In this document: one piece after another, positions 37,166-49,439 of the stretch
How the letters are laid out: each line of letters begins with the position of its first letter
Numbering within the stretch: position 1 is the stretch's first letter
Assembly (NCBI GenBank): GCA_026874595.1
Contig: CM049314.1
Span: 56,590,300-56,654,299, forward strand
Length of the DNA stretch: 64,000 bases
Direction of reading: 5' to 3'
DNA from: Sipunculus nudus
Lineage: Eukaryota; Annelida; Sipuncula; Golfingiida; Sipunculidae
Translations under genes and position numbers: made by a program
The notes under the pieces: model-generated
Told to the model about the DNA's origin: nothing
What the model saw: only the letters and a program-made list of their open reading frames with translations
Database searches by the model: none

Positions 37166-37842
37166 TTGTCGCCTGGTTTTCTTCCTAAAACAATGGGTAT
37201 AATGTTATAGATATCAAATAAAAAAAGCTGAAAAGAAAAAAAAAGGATCACACCAATAATCTGATTAATCCGGAAACATCTTGCTGAGCAAGAATGGTCA
37301 TTTTCAGCTAATATTATCCTCATATTAGCTCAAACAAGTTAGGTTAAATACAGAGACCATATTATACGTCTGTTGTTATAGCAAATCTTGCTCACACACA
37401 CATTAAGTAACTGCATATTCAACTGCAGATAACACTCGCATGCACCAAAAGTTGGCTCTCTCGTATTTTTATATCATATTTCTTAAAGTTTTTATTGGCC
37501 TGATCTGTTCAAAATGTTAATTTTGACAATCATATTGAACCACCACACTAGCTTATGAGAAGGAACTTAGACGCTGGTATTTGTACAGTAAAAAAGCACA
37601 CTATCCCGTGTCCAAAATATTTTTTTTTTCATGATGATACTCTGCACCAATATTGTTTAATTTTCCTTTTCGTATATATGTTCCTATACTTTGAGACACA
37701 AGGGTGCTACTAAATTTTTAACGTATTGTAATTAAAATTTAAAATGGGATAAAATGAAAAAATAAAAAAAATAATTATCAAATCAAGTTAGCTCCTTATT
37801 ATCAGCCAGTTTCCTACTACAGAGCACACCAAACACACACAC

Positions 37843-37847
37843 ACACG

Positions 37848-37878
<31 letters not shown>

Positions 37879-37880
37879 GT
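37843..37880. repeat. (CA)n/(TA)n compound microsatellite
   Basis: A CACACACACA stretch passes into TATATATATA. Confidence 0.9.
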
Positions 37881-38779
37881 TATATATTTATTTATTTACT
37901 TATTCGTGGATGGTAAAATTGAACTCCCTCTGGCAAGACATAGCATGGGTCAACACACACGTCGTACACAAAATATATGTCTATAAACTGTAAAAACCTG
38001 AAACACAGTTCGACTCAAACATGTATGAGTGAAATTTGATTGGGGAGGGGCATTCCATGTCATATCCCTCCCACATTTTTCTAAATAAATTTTGGACATT
38101 TTATCATTAGATATAGCCAATATAACTGCAATTTTTAATAAAATAAAAGTTATAAACAAAAATGTGTCGCAAAATGTGCGGGGCAGCGTTCCTGAAATAT
38201 CAGTGAACTACAATGTTAGGCCTACAGAAATGAATAACATACCAAAAAAACCAATCATATGACATGATTCAACGAGAGTTAATATTTTACTGAGTCATTA
38301 TTGATTAACGCTAATTTAAAAAAAATGCAGGCCTTATAAATTAAATTTTAAATTTGGGAAAGAGATTTAAATTCTTGTCAGTTTTGAGGCGATACAATTC
38401 TCTGTCATTTTTTATTGAGATAAGGCTTCAATATTTCTTAAATTTTGATTGTTAGTTTTTATAAACTTTATAATTTTTTTGCAGTGCACTGGGGGGACCC
38501 CCTGGGTCGGTATAACACACACCCACGTCACTGTCTTGATCAGGATCGGCTTCTGGATACACCAATGATCACATTATTTTTATTACACTATATTGAGAAT
38601 TTGCGGTGTGTATAATATTTGATTTACCCCGTTACTAGGTCTACTTGCGTGGCTATATGTGTGGACGGGGGGTGGGTGGGTTTGAAATCCGCATGCCCAC
38701 CCCTTTATACACACACTCATTCCGAAAGTAAGATGCACCCCTGGCAAACATGAGTTTGAGAAGTTACACGCTGAAAAAT

Positions 38780-38970
38780 TCTGATAGATTGTAAAATTCT
38801 GATACAAAGATCGGCATACACATAACTCGCAGGAGACACAACTGTAAGAAAACATACACTGGTCCAAACACACACATGACGTGCAGAAGTTGATAACTGT
38901 TAATAATACTAGCTATGTACGGGTCGACAAACACATGACGTGCACAAATTGGTCTGTAAAAAAACACTAC
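38780..38970 (-). repeat. Inverted copies of the 36840 minisatellite unit
   Basis: CACATGACGTGCAGAAGTT occurs here, the reverse complement of the AACTTCTGCACGTCATGTG-type unit at 36840. A second unit carries CACATGACGTGCACAAATT and GTCGACAAACA. About three units. Confidence 0.65.
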
Positions 38971-39104
38971 AGGCTTAGAAACATGTTTAAATAAGAGTTA
39001 CAGAACGAGAAGAAAAACTGATACATAGAAAACACATATCACGGGTACATAGTTATATAATATAAAATAGAAATATACATCCTCAGGAATGGAGGCCTCC
39101 CCCG

Positions 39105-39255
39105 AGGGTGTTCCTAAATGTGGGTATACGTACTCTGCAACAAGTGTATTCATTCACTTATTGGCCCATATTCTGAGGTTCATTGATGCATAATGTTCCC
39201 TGACAAGTGTCTGCATTCACTTACTCGGTCCATATTCTCATGTTCAGTCGGGCAT
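39105..39255. repeat. Two-unit tandem repeat of about 68 bp
   Basis: ACAAGTGT, CATTCACTTA, CCATATTCT and GCATAAT recur in order once, with substitutions. Confidence 0.6.
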
Positions 39256-39284
39256 AATATATAAATTTACCTTTCTTCATAATT

Positions 39285-39375
39285 CTGAAAATGCTTCATG
39301 GATCCGGATCAGGATCAGGATCCACATCAAAATCTTTGATCCATTCCCGAGGTGTCCTAACAATTTCATGGGATT
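39285..39375 (-). mobile_element. Inverted fragment of the TTGGCGGAGG-family repeat
   Basis: TGGATCCGGATCAGGATCAG and AATTTCATGGGATTC are reverse complements of the internal GATCCGGA and CCCATGAAATTTTC phrases of the 33640/35690 copies. Confidence 0.4.
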
Positions 39376-40029
39376 CCGTTCATGATTGCGTGAGTTAGAC
39401 GTGGGTGTGAACAAACACACCCTCATAAACACACACACGAACGGTAATACACATATCCTCTTGACGGAGACAATGAATAAGAAGATATACCGGTCGACAT
39501 GCACGCGCACCCCTCATAAAAACGTTACTACTGACTTGTCAATGAGACAACTGAAAGTTCCTCAGCCGAGAGTTCTCCAAAGTTCCTGCATGTGTCTCCG
39601 GGCCAGGTCCAATTATGTACCGCCATCTACTGGCAGGATAGGTTATTATTTAAATGTTTGAGGACCATGTTTCGAGCGTTTCGATCCTTTTTACGTAAAA
39701 ATTCTTATGTAAAATTTGTTTTCCCGCAACTCTCTGGTTATTTATAACATAACAAAGTTTTGCATTAGTTATTTGCCCGCCCGACAGCTCTTTTATTATC
39801 GAAACGAATATTTTCCTGATATATACGGAACTAATTTCTCAACTTTAAAATTTTTAAATCAGAATTTGTTACATTTCAAGAAAACATTCCTGTTTATATT
39901 TCACAAGCGTATGCTTACAAAATATTACTTATTTCATGATGTCCCGACGAAAAAAAAACTGTGTATATAATTAGCTTAAACTATTCTAATCCAACATATT
40001 TGGACGGATTACATTACCCTCTCCACTAC

Positions 40030-40265
40030 ATGTTTACCTACGCTGCTGGGGTATGTAGAAGCCGCGGTGCATTGTGGGGGTCCGATTGTGACGTCAATAA
40101 TCCCTGAACAGCAGAAACGTACTATTGCGAGTCCGAGTCTGAACAGTGTGTGAGCCCGATCCCACTTTTCGCAAGCGATTAAAATCAGATTTATAATTGA
40201 CGGTAGTACTTATACGTTTTCACGCAACTCCTCCATGGCTACACCTAGGGCATGCTCGTTTTTTT
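40030..40265. promoter_or_regulatory. GC-richer block with a palindromic CRE (TGACGTCA)
   Basis: CpG is denser here than in the flanks. The full CRE octamer lies at about 40089, close to GCATTGTGGGGGTCC. This could be a promoter or first exon of a gene not otherwise visible; no ORF follows that I can support. Confidence 0.25.
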
Positions 40266-41685
40266 AATGTACGGAAAGATGCCTACGGTGTCCTAAGGGG
40301 GGTTACATTTAACATATACAGATAAAACCTCCCGCTTATTACAAAAAAAAACTTTCCATTACATGGACAGTGTAATATATCTTATAAAAAGTAACCTAAA
40401 TTGAAACACACAACATATAAATTATAACGAATTTAAATATGACATAAGATACTGGACCAAGTTACAGAATATCAAAGGTGGAAAGCAAAGAATATTTATT
40501 GCTGATTGAATCTTATATTCACAACAATATTGTCATGAGGGGTAAAAATATTGACAAATCCATAAATCCTGAAGAATATCACTAATTTGGAAATTTTCGT
40601 GATTGGGTTGTCACATCGCCATCAATCGCCAACTACAACAGTCCAAAAATATACAGGTAAAATATGTTGGTATAAAACTATAAAAATATATTAAAGTAAA
40701 AATAATGAATATATTTTATAAAACTCATTACTATAATATACTGATCAAGCGGGCAACAGCTTCAATGGCAGACCCCTTTTCATACATTTTGTATATGCGT
40801 GGACTCTGAACGTGAATTCATTGGTCTGTATGAGAGCTTTGTGCATTCTGTTCTTAAAAATCTAATAAAATTGTCTACATAAGATTCAGCAACACAAAAA
40901 GTTGTTTTTATTTATTTTTTTAACAGCAACACAAAATGCTGTTTTTATTTATTTTTTTAACTTGAACTTTCTTAACCAAGGCATAATACAAGTAGAAACA
41001 TGTATCAAAACATTCTGATATGTCATAAACATATATACATTTTATGCCATTGGACAAAGGGGTGCCTTCCATTGCTATCAGTCAGGCTATCGGCCTTACT
41101 GGGAATATCCTAACTCCTGATATCCGCACTCTGTACATTTTATACATCAATCGGAGGCTTTAAGACCGATCTATGGACAGACACCCTTCAGTGCGGTATT
41201 ATGATAATTGGGATGTTGGCTACCCTCATTTGAGGTAGTCTTGATGTTTGCGGTCTGAGTAATGCTCTTAATATTTAAGCCATAGGAGGACGAACGGCCT
41301 GGACCATATAATACCCGATCCTCTAGAACGGCATGCTTTTTGGAACTGGATATTCGGAGACTTACCCTTTGTGATGTCAATGTTTGCATCTGGTGAGCAA
41401 AGAAAAGCTACAAGAATGAACAGTCCCGAAAGACCAAGAAGGGAACGTGTAAAGTCGGATCAGACAGACATCATCGGTGATATCATACTACAAACTCCCA
41501 TCTATAGCTTTTTGGTTTTAATGTGTTTGTTCCAACTTCAGAAACATGAAAGACGTGCCGCATGCGGAAGCACGGTTTATGCTGCTGTCTAAAGGATGCT
41601 ATGCGGTATGATAAGAAAGATGTCATAAATTCATTAACGAGAAAACTGAGACGATCATACCTTAGTAAATGTGATCTCTATAGAT
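40266..41685. other. Intergenic, no supported gene
   Basis: Contains a small direct duplication (TTTTTATTTATTTTTTTAAC at about 40908 and 40943) and short ORFs of no recognised family. A signal-peptide-like minus-strand stretch near 41400-41450 lacks an in-frame start. Confidence 0.4.
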
Positions 41686-41686
<1 letters not shown>

Positions 41687-41716
<30 letters not shown>

Positions 41717-41860
41717 TCGAACCTCTGTAATGTAGGCACCCTTGAGACTGGGCCAAACTGCAAAATTTATTGAGGTGCCCACTATATGGAGGTAATAGGT
41801 GCACCATTCAGTGCTGCCATCTACTGTGACATAATAATTTAGCTGCGTCTGTTTTTGAGT
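41687..41860. mobile_element. (TA)n followed by a pogo/Tigger-like terminal sequence
   Basis: TATATACAGTCGAACCTCTGTAATG directly follows the TA tract. A start of CAGTCGAACCTC next to TA resembles termini of pogo/Tigger-type elements. The other end was not found, so this is a fragment or a coincidence. Confidence 0.35.
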
Positions 41861-42164
41861 ACTTCATTAACTTGATACATGTACTTTCTCCCTGTTTTAA
41901 GGTTAATAAGTTACATTTTATAATTGTAAATATTGTGTATGTGTGTATAACCGAACTTATACGAGTAGTTCGAAAAGTGTGTGGATGTTTGTCAGCCGGG
42001 TGCTCGATAATATGTTTAAACTGATTATCTAACCTGATTAGCGGTATCAGATATTTTTAGATCGTGAGAAGTTAGATTTAGAAACTTATATAACCATGGG
42101 TATCGGGACTAAACAGGAAACAAAGAACAACTTATATTTTTTTTATCTACATGATAGGTATACC

Positions 42165-44335
42165 CTCTGACCTGGCAAGAAAAACTGTGACCAGCTTGGT
42201 TCTAAAGTTCATAATATACACAAAACGTTTTACATGATAAAATAATTAATCTTTCCATCCAGTGTAAATATATGTAACTGTATGTTTATCGTTTGTATTT
42301 TGTGCTTTGCACTTTAAATTATGTTCGTAGCATAGTTATTGCACATATAATAAAGTCCAGGATGGTATATATACATGTGTGTGTAACCTGTATTCTTTAT
42401 GAATTCCAGTATGTAAACCTGTGGAGACTTTGTTGCAGGAGACCCAATGCTTGTCCTTTAGCCGTGCTATACAAATTTAAAAAATACACACGAAAAAGTA
42501 AAACATCCACAAACTGACGACAACCGATTCTCCAAACAGCTTACGAAATGAAAAGGTCTTACACCAATTACATTAATTGTGCATTTCACTACATAAATAA
42601 ATTTAATTAGATTTAAATTTTAGTCACTAAATTGAGTTTTTTGAAGGTATACAGGAATTCATATACCCACGTTAATCAGCCAACGCGTAAAACGGCCATT
42701 CAAAATCAAGGTGACGTAAAAAAAGTAATCAAGACAAATGAATGAAAACCGTTCACACGTCATATTAACAAGAGTATGTGAATGGACGAGAAACTGAATA
42801 GACTTTCAAGCCTGTGTATGTAAAATGATTTTACGACGTGGATGCAATAGGTCGTTCTGAAGTTTATTTATGTCTTAACTTTGTACCGCCAAAACTGTTT
42901 ATTGTTAAAAAACACAACATTAAACAGATTATATCATTTATATTAGATGCTGAGTAAAACGAAATACCAGTGGGCTCATTGAATGCCTCGAAATCCCAAT
43001 CCTTGGAAAACACTCGTCATAAAATTATTTGAGGATTAACCCTGTCTATCTTGAAAAAATTATACATCGATTTGCTGAATGCGTATATAGCTGATGCAAC
43101 AATCGCGACATTCTATTAAATGAAAGTCACATTCCGATGAAACGATATACTTAGTTATTGTCAGGTGGAATACTCCAGTTTGAACTATTTGTCATGTCTT
43201 AAAGATGCTCACAAACGAAGTTTGCTGTGCTTTCACAAGACTCATCGTGCCATCCATTTGCACCTTTGATATGGAAAGCATAGGCCACGCACATAGGTTG
43301 TGTTGAGACAAAGGCATAGGAATTGTCTGGCTGTCCCAATTGTACGTCCCACGGCAGGAAAGTTATCGGTAAGGATTGCTCGATGTCCATATCCAGCCAT
43401 TCTGTGACAGATATGCCCCAGTCCACATTAAGGAGTTAACTGACAGCATCAATGAGCAATTGAACTAGATTTATATAAATAATAACTAAAGTGATGACAT
43501 TTTACTGAAAGAAATGCGTGCTTTTTCCAGTCTTAAACTCCGAAAATAGTAATAATTTCCTGCATATATTTTTTCTGTTCTATTGTGCGAAATTGTTTAT
43601 AAGATGAGGCACTAGGGGGAAAATATGCACACTTCCATCTTTGTAGCAGAAATCCTCAAATCTATTGCTCTGTTGCTGACGTTTGATTCTTAACAAGCGT
43701 GTTCCATTGTTGAAGCAATTCAAAACTGCGTGACTGAACGTCATGTAATGACCAGTCTGGCAACCTGCAATAATGGAAGATTACTTCAAAACAAATATAC
43801 AGTGCAAGTGGTCGCATATACATAAAAAAGGCTTATCATAAATATCAAAATCATCTCTAACGGGATAAGGAAATAATCAAAGGATTCCGAAAAATCTACA
43901 TATTTATTTCAAGTCGATTCTTTATAATACAGCAGTCTTTGGGGCTAATGCCCCAATTGCAGCTTTTGTGTAAAAAGAAACCCCTTTGATATATTCTTGT
44001 TGTATACGCGGTAATATTGTTGAGCTTTAAAATAACAAGGGAATATAAATTGTCATACTTTCAGGGCACGGGCGTGAAAAACAGTACTGCTTTTTCTTGT
44101 GAGATGCTTTTATTGTCTGCGACTCACGTGATCGCATCCTGTGACCAGGTCCACAAAGAATGGTACAGACTATAGCTTGTTCATAATCAGGCACTTTTCA
44201 ACAAACTAATTTATGTTCCTCGCCTGTCATTCATACCCGTATGTGTATAAAGCAACTTTAGTTTAGACATAATTAGCCGAAATCACTGGAAAACATCTTA
44301 AACGATGTTTCATAGAACCTAGCATAAAATTATAA
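42165..44335. repeat. Segmental duplication, copy 1 (partner 54395-56885)
   Basis: Starts with AGAAAAACTGTGACCAGCTT versus AGAAAAACTTTGAGCAGCTT at the partner, and stays collinear through CATTCAAAATCAAGGTGACG and GGGCTCATTGAATGCCTCGA and the lectin exons to TTAGCCGAAATCA. Same orientation, about 12.2 kb apart. Copy 1 has lost roughly 80 bp near 44165 that includes part of a coding exon. Confidence 0.9.
43199..44161 (-). pseudogene. Decayed TSP1/C-type-lectin gene, duplicate copy 1
   Basis: Three exon remnants correspond to those of the copy at 55511-56674: 44059 to about 44161 (thrombospondin-1 part), 43633-43764 and 43199-43439 (C-type lectin). Compared with the other copy the first has lost its WSPW-bearing front, the second has a 39-bp in-frame deletion removing 13 codons including a conserved lectin Cys, and the third has a 4-bp deletion near 43372 that shifts the frame ahead of the QPDN ligand motif. 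The last 75 codons are open only in the shifted frame from an internal Met. Splice signals AG and GT are otherwise kept, so the damage is recent relative to the duplication. Confidence 0.8.
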
Positions 44336-47041
44336 GAAACTTGTATTTGATTTCTTTATAGTTTTGCTATAACATTAATCTGAAATTAAAAGATGATATG
44401 TCGTCTGATTAACATACACCTGGTGTTGGTCATGAGAGAAATGTGTTGATCCTGAGGATCGACGGTCCTTCTCTTTGCCATAACTAAAAGGACGGTGATT
44501 GCATTTCTTGTCAAAACGAAATGATCCCATAGGCGGTTTGCCATATTTGGCCAAATTCACCTAAATATACTTAGCTGTTATTTATATATCTGTTTCCTGT
44601 AACTGTGGCACGGCAGTGCTTTGAAAGGCACCTAGCTAGAGTTATGAGAGTATGCCCTGACCATGTGATTTTCAAATATTTATGGATCGTGCATTGTTTG
44701 AGTGACGGTTTGTTCCTATGATTGATTAATTGGCCGGATTAACCTTTTCACCTAACCTCAACGTTCATCAGCGACACATTTCTTGCAGGTTGTTTAGGCA
44801 TGTCTTTGATAATTTTGTAGATTTTGTAATGTTTAACAGTTTACCAATTTACATTTTTTTTTTTTTTTTTATTATATGGAAGGTACTTAACATTTCGATA
44901 CACTTTGACCTTCAGTTGGTTGTGAGTATATTAAACATTAACATTATGAATCGTGCTGTTCCCCACGTAAATTTCAAGGTACAGGGTATCCACGTGTCCT
45001 TGACCTTAGGTAACAAACAAATAGTTCAAACATAATTTCTTAACCTGTCTCTACGTTTATACAGTCGATATAATCTATAAAACCAAGACAGCATTTCATT
45101 TTACACAGTCAAATAATTATAACCATTACATAGATTTGAAAGAAATGTCTTTCAATTGTTGCATTAACTGATGTTTCCTTTTCTTCTTTAGTGAACTGCT
45201 GAATATGAAGTTTTTCATTCTAAACCAGTCTCCCTTTTGTTGTAATGAAGAAAAGTCAGTCAGTTATGTCCTGTTGAAAGAAAAAAATCTGACATTAAGG
45301 AATTTTGATCCTATTATAGGAAAGAAATGATTTGCAGCTGTGTATATTTAAATATGGTTTTCTCATCTTCTTAAGGGTATTAATTCTACGTAACATTCTT
45401 TATTAATGTCATTGTTTGATTTCTATTCAATATAACAATCCTTATCAAGTATTTGAGATGTTTGATGTTTGAGTTATTATACGAAATTTATCTAAATGTG
45501 ACTGTATATGTTTTGTAGTGTCTCTGGAATCAAGTTTAAAGAATTAAATAGATTTCTTAAAAATAATTAATAAACGTATCACCATCTCTATCTTGTTTGA
45601 AATAAATACTGGTGGGTCGCACACTTTCTTGCACTAAGCATGTAGTTTTTTATAATAAAGTATTATATATTTACATTTATGTTATCAGCTCTTTAATTTT
45701 CATTCCGAATAATTTGGCCGTGCTAATGAGCGCTTCAAAAGGAGGACAATCATCAATGTGTTGAAAAATTGATAATACAATCCTTGTGATGCTTTGACTA
45801 GATTAGCAAAAAACGTCAATTGCTTTATACCTATTGTGTAACTGTAACTTTCTTGTTTATTTAATCAGAAATTGTGAGACTGAGAGTGAAACAATAAATG
45901 ATCATCTTTATATAAAAGGCAAAAGTAAATCCTGCTTCAGGTAGTAGCCTACCTGTTTTTAACTAGCTGCCGAGTTGAAAATTAATTGTATGCAATATTA
46001 CGAATATTTCCCCTGCAACGCATTATGGTATATGTAAAATATTACCGGTAAGTTTCTCTTCAATATAAAAAGAAACTTTCACATTAAAATAGCATCGCAA
46101 TAGATAGCCAACTTATTAGCCAACTGTCGGATGGGTCATTAGATAAAGGAAATTATCTTATTTTAATTTATTTGCATGATATAGCTGTCACGTATGTCAT
46201 ATTAGTCACCACATAAGATCAGAGTACCCTTACAATAAGCACGCTACCAGTTTACTAGAAAAAATGTGCACATTCATTTAATTTACCTTTTAATATTTCG
46301 AAGCCATACTCTTTGTATTCACGTATATCGAATGCACATTCCTTTACTTTTTTTTCATTCCGATCCATTTTGTTCGTATATTCACACACATATATTGGTT
46401 TTCATAAAATAGTTTACTCTGGTTCAGAGCCCATATGTCACGTGGTCTACTATAAATCAACTAATTCTTTTACGTATGAATTTACTCGTGCGATGTTATA
46501 TAATGGTTCAAATCCGTCAAGGCTGTATGCATAATATTTGTGTATCAACCCTAATCTCGATATCCCAGGCGTTAATTTAAAGTCTGTCTGACAAAACCAC
46601 ATACACCTTGTGTACAAAATGGTTGGTTGGTTATTCAATAAAGTTCTGTCGACAGATATTTATAGGTTAATTTGAACGAGGGTTGGCCTTGCACCATTCA
46701 GAGAAAATGTAACAATAGGGTTTATTTATCCTAATCAATAATATTTAGAGAAATAAGGTATAGAAAAACAATATGTGTGCGTACTGCATGTATCTACCTT
46801 CATACAAAACGTTAAAATATGCTATAAGTGTCCATTATGTGTTACAAGATGATAAATCTATACAGACTGGTTAATCATGACCTACGTTTTATGACCCAAG
46901 GTCACGCCGTCACATTAAAACAGATTATGTTGTTTACTAGTAATTTCAGAGGGGAAAGTAAAATTGATTAGTCTGTTTACAATGACAAAGGTGTAATATA
47001 GAAAATAACCATGCTGTAATTACTGCTGCAATGTATCATGA
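44336..47041. other. Intergenic, no feature seen
   Basis: AT-rich with a poly-T run at about 44850. ORFs up to 101 codons have no recognisable motif. Confidence 0.5.
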
Positions 47042-47164
47042 TTGGTTATGTATTCCCCTATTATATATCAGTGCAAGCTGAACTGCACAAGTTCAAAAAT
47101 AGTTATTCTTCATCATGAAGCAACTGCTAATATATTCAGTCATGCTCAAAGAGGCACCAGGAAA

Positions 47165-48736
47165 ATGAATCATAAACATCGTCTTTTTAAATATATACTT
47201 CTGTTTTTCTTAATGACCAGCATCGGCGGTGATAATGTCGAGACGTGTCAATATGATGACGAAATCTTTCTTGACTGTTCTGGAAATAGTGTACGGAGAT
47301 TCACTTCTGTTCCAGCACATTTTGAAGTTCCAGCGAATTGTTCTCAAGATACGATCTCAGATCTGTCAACCATAAAGAAAGGAAACCTAAGTGTTACCAG
47401 AGTTAACCTAGCGAACTGTAACATCCATTCACTGAAGAGCGTTTTTGATGTGGTTCCAGGCGTCAAGCAACTAAATCTTTCAAACAACTTCTTGTCACTC
47501 AATCGTTTCTGTGCTACACGTACTGTCTGTTGTGTAGAAGAATTAGATTTGACCCACAACAATCTCGGATATGAAATGGGATCCTATTTTTGCTTTAAGA
47601 AAGTGAAAAAATTACTTTTAGCTCATAATACAATATGCCAATTACAAAAATCAACGTTTCGAGGCCTTGTATACCTCAGTGCTTTAAATCTGGCGTACAA
47701 CTGCATTTCAACTATACATATGGATTATTTTTCAGGTTTAAACAGCATGAGATATTTGATACTATCTCATAACAGAATCAGTGAATATTTTGCTCCAGAG
47801 GACGACAGTTGGATGCCTGGCGTACAGTTTTTAGACTTAAGTTATAACCAGCTTCCTCGTCCTCTAAACTTCAAGCTTAAACCACGGCACGTTTCCATGA
47901 TACATAACCACGTGTATTGTGACTGCAACTTTGAACCTTTTTCAAAGAGTCATAGTTACGAAAAGTCTTACCAGTGGACTTGTGCGTCTCCTCCAGAAAT
48001 GAAACACTTAAGGCCGGATAATTACTGTAAATATGAATATGAAGCATCTGTAAGAACAACTGTGCCGATCACGTGCATCGAGAGTGTAAATAAAACAAAC
48101 AATCAAACTTTATGGAGTGCATACAAAAATCTGCCTCACTGCACACCACCAAATGTGTATATGACCAAAGCCACAGAAGGCGTAGCTGTCACATGCTTGG
48201 GCCAATTTGGACCACAGATACAAGTGTCAATTGCCGATCCAAAAGGTACGTTATTCAAAAGTAACAAAGAAGACGAACTTGGTATTCTTACAATTCCTGT
48301 GCAAATGGCTGGTGTTTATACCTGCACTGCTAGAAACATATATGACAAAGGGATTCTTCGGAATATTTCTATGTTTACAAATGAAACTGTCATGTATTTT
48401 GTGAAGAGTAGAAGAGGTCTATTTGACTTGATCGTGTATAATTACCTGCCATTCTCGCTTCTTGGTGTAAGTGTTATCACAAATGTCATTGTTCTGCGCA
48501 TGATCTCATCCTTTAGGAGGAAGACAAACTCATATAATTGTAGAGCGATTCATGCTGCTCCTTGCACAAGACATCAGCATCAGACAACATCGCTGAGGCA
48601 AAAGCCACGTATCATATCGTATACGTCAGCCTTATATGAAGAAATAAATGTTGCTCAAGGTGAGGAAAATCTGGAACAATGCTTGCCCTGTCGTAATGAC
48701 CAAATGCAACTTAACGTGTACACTGAAGACGCATAA
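47165..48736 (+). CDS. LRR-Ig single-pass transmembrane receptor-like protein, intact, intronless
   Basis: The frame opens at 47042, but Met at 47165 is preferred because a hydrophobic signal peptide follows at once (KYILLFFLMTS); product 523 residues. Order: an N-terminal Cys region (CQYDDEIFLDC), about six leucine-rich repeats at roughly 77-245 (VKQLNLSNNFLS, VEELDLTHNNLG, LSALNLAYNCIS, MRYLILSHNRIS, VQFLDLSYNQL), an LRR C-cap-like VYCDCNFEPF near 250, an Ig-like segment about 328-390 with Cys in VTCLGQ and YTCTAR, a transmembrane helix about 424-447, and a tail of some 75 residues with ALYEEINV and NVYTEDA tyrosines that could recruit SH2 proteins. Many N-glycosylation sequons. Invertebrate LRR-Ig proteins act as adhesion or recognition receptors; the ligand is unknown. 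Paralogue at 27197-28732. A single exon over the whole product is unusual and suggests expansion from an intronless ancestor. Confidence 0.85.
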   Translation: MNHKHRLFKYILLFFLMTSIGGDNVETCQYDDEIFLDCSGNSVRRFTSVPAHFEVPANCSQDTISDLSTIKKGNLSVTRVNLANCNIHSLKSVFDVVPGVKQLNLSNNFLSLNRFCATRTVCCVEELDLTHNNLGYEMGSYFCFKKVKKLLLAHNTICQLQKSTFRGLVYLSALNLAYNCISTIHMDYFSGLNSMRYLILSHNRISEYFAPEDDSWMPGVQFLDLSYNQLPRPLNFKLKPRHVSMIHNHVYCDCNFEPFSKSHSYEKSYQWTCASPPEMKHLRPDNYCKYEYEASVRTTVPITCIESVNKTNNQTLWSAYKNLPHCTPPNVYMTKATEGVAVTCLGQFGPQIQVSIADPKGTLFKSNKEDELGILTIPVQMAGVYTCTARNIYDKGILRNISMFTNETVMYFVKSRRGLFDLIVYNYLPFSLLGVSVITNVIVLRMISSFRRKTNSYNCRAIHAAPCTRHQHQTTSLRQKPRIISYTSALYEEINVAQGEENLEQCLPCRNDQMQLNVYTEDA

Positions 48737-48903
48737 GAAGTTTGGGCCTTGTTTCGAACTTTGTATACTCAATTATGTTGAACATAATATGTCTAACATA
48801 AATGTAAAAAGTCCACAAAAATAAGGCATTTGATTTTAAAGCATTGGAAGATTTTCTGGGGAATCTAATGCAAAAGCCCTGTATAACTTTTTAGCATGTT
48901 AAG

Positions 48904-48909
48904 AATAAA
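48904..48909 (+). terminator. Candidate polyadenylation signal of the LRR-Ig gene
   Basis: AATAAA lies 168 nt after the stop codon, in AT-rich sequence. Confidence 0.4.
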
Positions 48910-49341
48910 AATATATATGTTTGAAGTGTGCACTCGAAACCGTTGAAGGTTACAAGAGTTAATATTATAATTAAAATCATAAACATGGATAGTTATACTT
49001 CTGAATTTTAATGTACTGTCATTCACTTATATTTAGGTCAGTGATAAGGATACGTATCATTAAAAAATGACACTGGTTGCCTTGACAAAATGGCAGCATA
49101 AAAAAAGGACAAAATGTCATTAGAGTCGCTTTACAGTCTTTTCATCCAAGGAAGGGTATTTTTGTTGACATTTTTCCGAAAACTTGATATAAATCTGATC
49201 CATTCAAGTTTATGTGGGAGGTCCGTTATTTGGCACTGAGCAGTTGACCCAACAGGTAAACAGCTCACAGTTTATAAGTATCATGAGGATCCGTCTTATT
49301 TTACACATCCTCCCTATGTCAGGTATTTCATCCTCTCTGTC

Positions 49342-49343
49342 TG

Positions 49344-49432
<89 letters not shown>
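49342..49432. repeat. (CT)n/(TA)n compound microsatellite
   Basis: A CTCTCTCTCT run passes into TATATATATA. ORFs on both strands over it are simple-repeat translation. Confidence 0.95.
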
Positions 49433-49434
<2 letters not shown>

Positions 49435-49439
49435 ACACA

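Noticed and set aside
41395-41465. Minus-strand signal-peptide-like exon ending in GGTAAGT
   Set aside because: A hydrophobic stretch and a donor exist, but an in-frame stop lies upstream with no Met between, and no partner exon was found.
44730-45035. 101-codon ORF
   Set aside because: Includes a poly-T-encoded Phe run and no known domain; likely chance.
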